Shown in pieces: positions 62,664 through 64,000 of a stretch of 64,000 bases of DNA. The notes below the pieces were generated by a model. The model was not told the origin of the DNA. It worked only from the letters and a program-made list of their open reading frames with translations, and did no database searches. Both the position numbers and the translations under genes were made by a program. Each line of letters opens with the position of its first letter. Position 1 is the stretch's first letter. Source of the DNA: Alteromonadaceae bacterium (lineage in GTDB: Bacteria; Pseudomonadota; Gammaproteobacteria; Enterobacterales; Alteromonadaceae); the NCBI GenBank assembly GCA_014872785.1, contig WKFJ01000056.1, positions 18,794-82,793 of the forward strand. Direction: 5' to 3'.

Positions 62664-62692
62664 TTGACATGCCCTGCCCTATTCGCTATTTT
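62664..62692 (+). promoter_or_regulatory. Sigma-70 promoter of the recombinase
   Basis: TTGACA (62664-62669), 17 bp, TATTTT (62687-62692). It is a conventional promoter without the CTAG box, so the recombinase may be expressed independently of the regulon. Confidence 0.7.
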
Positions 62693-62724
62693 TATGACGA
62701 AACATAATAAATTGGGTGCGCAAC

Positions 62725-63708
62725 ATGAATCATCCCTCCCCTACTTCGTTGCTTGTTGAGTCTGGATCTAATCGCGGTTTGGTGGCTCCTCTCTCGTTTG
62801 ACGCGACCCCAACTGAGCAATATCTGATGAATCTTCAGTCGCCCGAGTCACGTAAAACGATGACGCGGATCCTTAATCAGATAGCAAGAATGTTTGGCGC
62901 ACAGAACCATAAAGAGTTTGATTGGTTACGTCTTGATAAAGATAAGCTGTTAATGCTTCGAGAGGCGTTTGGCCAAAAATCATTGAAGGTGAATACGCGC
63001 CAATTATACCAGCAAGCGATCCGAGGTGTGTTTAAAGAAGCATTTAAGCGAGGTTTAGTAGACGATGCAAAATATGGGGAGATCGCAAGCGTAGAGCCGA
63101 TAAAAGGTCAGGACATTGTACACAGACCGATTACCTTGTCTGAAGATGTGGCGACATTAATAAATCATTGTTTGGCCGAAGATAGCGTCATTGGTTATCG
63201 AGACGCGGCACTTATTGGGTTGGTCGCACTCAATGGATTGCGTCGAGCGGAAGCGGCTATTTTCCATACTAAAGACATAGCCGGTGATGGTATTTTTGTG
63301 GTGCAAGGTAAAGGGAACAGACAACGCAGACTTACGCTGCATTCACTTGTGTCACAGTTGATTGATAAATGGTTTGAGTATCGATCAGATACACCAGGTT
63401 ACGTTTTCTGTCGCGTCAGACGCCACGGATTTGTAACACCTCAAATGTGCCAAGTGCCGCTTTCTGGTACCGCGGTGTATAACGTCATGGTCAAGCGGGA
63501 AAAGGAGTGTAAATTATCCAATGTCCGACCGCACGCTTGTCGACGTCACTTTGGTACTAACCAACTACGAAATGGCCAAGACCTGGCGGAAGTTCAGAAA
63601 TTAATGGGGCACTCAGACCCATCCACAACAGCGCTGTATCGTATAGTCAGCGACGACGAAATGAAAGAAGCTATTGAGAGTATTCAACTGGACGTAGCAC
63701 TCAATTAA
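62725..63708 (+). CDS. Tyrosine recombinase (integrase/XerC-D family)
   Basis: ATG 62725, or GTG 62716 in the same frame; neither has a strong ribosome site. The 327-aa protein has an N-terminal core-binding domain (about 20-115), then the catalytic residues: R near 172 in NGLRRAEA, HxxR in PHACRRHF near 268, H in MGHSDPSTT and the nucleophile Y near 304 in ALYRIV. It could resolve dimers or integrate the element. I saw no attachment site duplicates. Confidence 0.85.
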   Translation: MNHPSPTSLLVESGSNRGLVAPLSFDATPTEQYLMNLQSPESRKTMTRILNQIARMFGAQNHKEFDWLRLDKDKLLMLREAFGQKSLKVNTRQLYQQAIRGVFKEAFKRGLVDDAKYGEIASVEPIKGQDIVHRPITLSEDVATLINHCLAEDSVIGYRDAALIGLVALNGLRRAEAAIFHTKDIAGDGIFVVQGKGNRQRRLTLHSLVSQLIDKWFEYRSDTPGYVFCRVRRHGFVTPQMCQVPLSGTAVYNVMVKREKECKLSNVRPHACRRHFGTNQLRNGQDLAEVQKLMGHSDPSTTALYRIVSDDEMKEAIESIQLDVALN

Positions 63709-63722
63709 CAACAATAAATTAC

Positions 63723-63784
63723 GCTAGACTTCGGTTTTTATTGCAACCTAGAGACCGAATTGCCCCCCAAACAGCTTGTACAAT
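63723..63784 (+). promoter_or_regulatory. CTAG-dyad box 9 and promoter
   Basis: CTAG at 63724 and 63748 are 24 bp apart. TACAAT at 63779-63784 starts 27 bp after the second. Confidence 0.75.
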
Positions 63785-63814
63785 GATGACATCAACGATT
63801 AAAGGAACATCAAT

Positions 63815-64000
63815 GTGCGAAAGCTATCCACCATCTGTTTATTGATAAGCGCTACAGCGTTAACACAAAGTTGCGCTTTACAGCCGGTTGTGGAGTACGA
63901 AGACACTGCGACCACCACTACACCGATACATGTCCAAGACCGAGTAAAACACATAGTGCATTTTGAGTACGACTCAAAAGAAGTGAGTTTTGAGCAGGCC
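63815..64000 (+). CDS. N-terminal part of an OmpA-type lipoprotein, cut by the window edge
   Basis: GTG 63815 follows AAAGGAAC. The signal peptide (MRKLSTICLLISATALTQSC) ends in a lipobox-like TQSC. VHFEYDSKEV near residue 53 is the start of an OmpA-type domain. The gene continues beyond the window. Under box 9, it may belong to the transfer apparatus. Confidence 0.7.
   Translation, partial: MRKLSTICLLISATALTQSCALQPVVEYEDTATTTTPIHVQDRVKHIVHFEYDSKEVSFEQA

Noticed and set aside
62555..62724. Attachment site for the recombinase
   Set aside because: No direct repeat or core sequence pair could be found near the gene, and the other end of the element is not in the window.

Overview
The window reads as one piece of a conjugative element (a plasmid or an integrative conjugative element) from a gammaproteobacterium. 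A marine genus such as Vibrio, Shewanella or Pseudoalteromonas is my best guess, inferred from the gene families and moderate GC content. There are no rRNA, tRNA or housekeeping operons. F-type conjugation genes (S26 protease TraF-like, TrbC/TraW-like, TraU, TraN), a tyrosine recombinase, a RecG-like and a UvrD-like helicase, and an AAA+/DUF3150/VWA/toprim block mark it as mobile DNA.

Layout. 0-7.8 kb: a same-strand run with a RecG-like helicase, an M50-type membrane protease, an OmpA-type lipoprotein and membrane or secreted proteins. 8.6-22.4 kb: very large secreted proteins, two cysteine-rich repeat paralogues (about 1900 and 1218 aa) and an Ig-like protein whose gene carries one in-frame stop. 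22.6-31.1 kb: transfer genes and a UvrD-like helicase. 31.1-44.2 kb: about 17 mostly small genes. Most are preceded by the same two-hairpin RNA leader, and there are three gene-free stretches of about 0.5-0.7 kb that share a conserved block. 44.3-45.8 kb: a Cys4 protein and a diguanylate cyclase. 45.8-52.7 kb: an accessory island on both strands with an XRE regulator, two prolyl-4-hydroxylase-like enzymes, a small exported Gly/Pro/Cys peptide, a Rap1a-like periplasmic protein and a membrane protein. 52.8-57.6 kb: small ORFs and a 1223-aa Cas12-like RuvC protein without any visible CRISPR array or cas1/cas2. 57.7-62.2 kb: a minus-strand set running from exported proteins to a winged-helix-like protein and an SF2 helicase. 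62.7-64 kb: the recombinase and the start of another OmpA-type lipoprotein.

Two regulatory circuits can be read directly from the DNA. First, nine promoters across the window carry a dyad with CTAG-like half-sites exactly 24 bp apart, 25-27 bp (26 in seven of nine) upstream of a TAnnnT -10 box. This looks like an element-wide activator regulon. Second, the accessory island lacks that box but has its own 16-bp operator (consensus CTCTYRTTTTTGAGAK) at four promoters. At three of them the spacing is identical: operator, 6 bp, -35, 17 bp, -10. At the XRE gene itself the operator overlaps the -35. This suggests an autoregulated activator controlling a peptide/hydroxylase system.

Most promising for novelty: the XRE/peptide/prolyl-hydroxylase island, the array-less Cas12-like protein with an altered third RuvC motif, the nine-site regulon, and the repeated RNA leaders.
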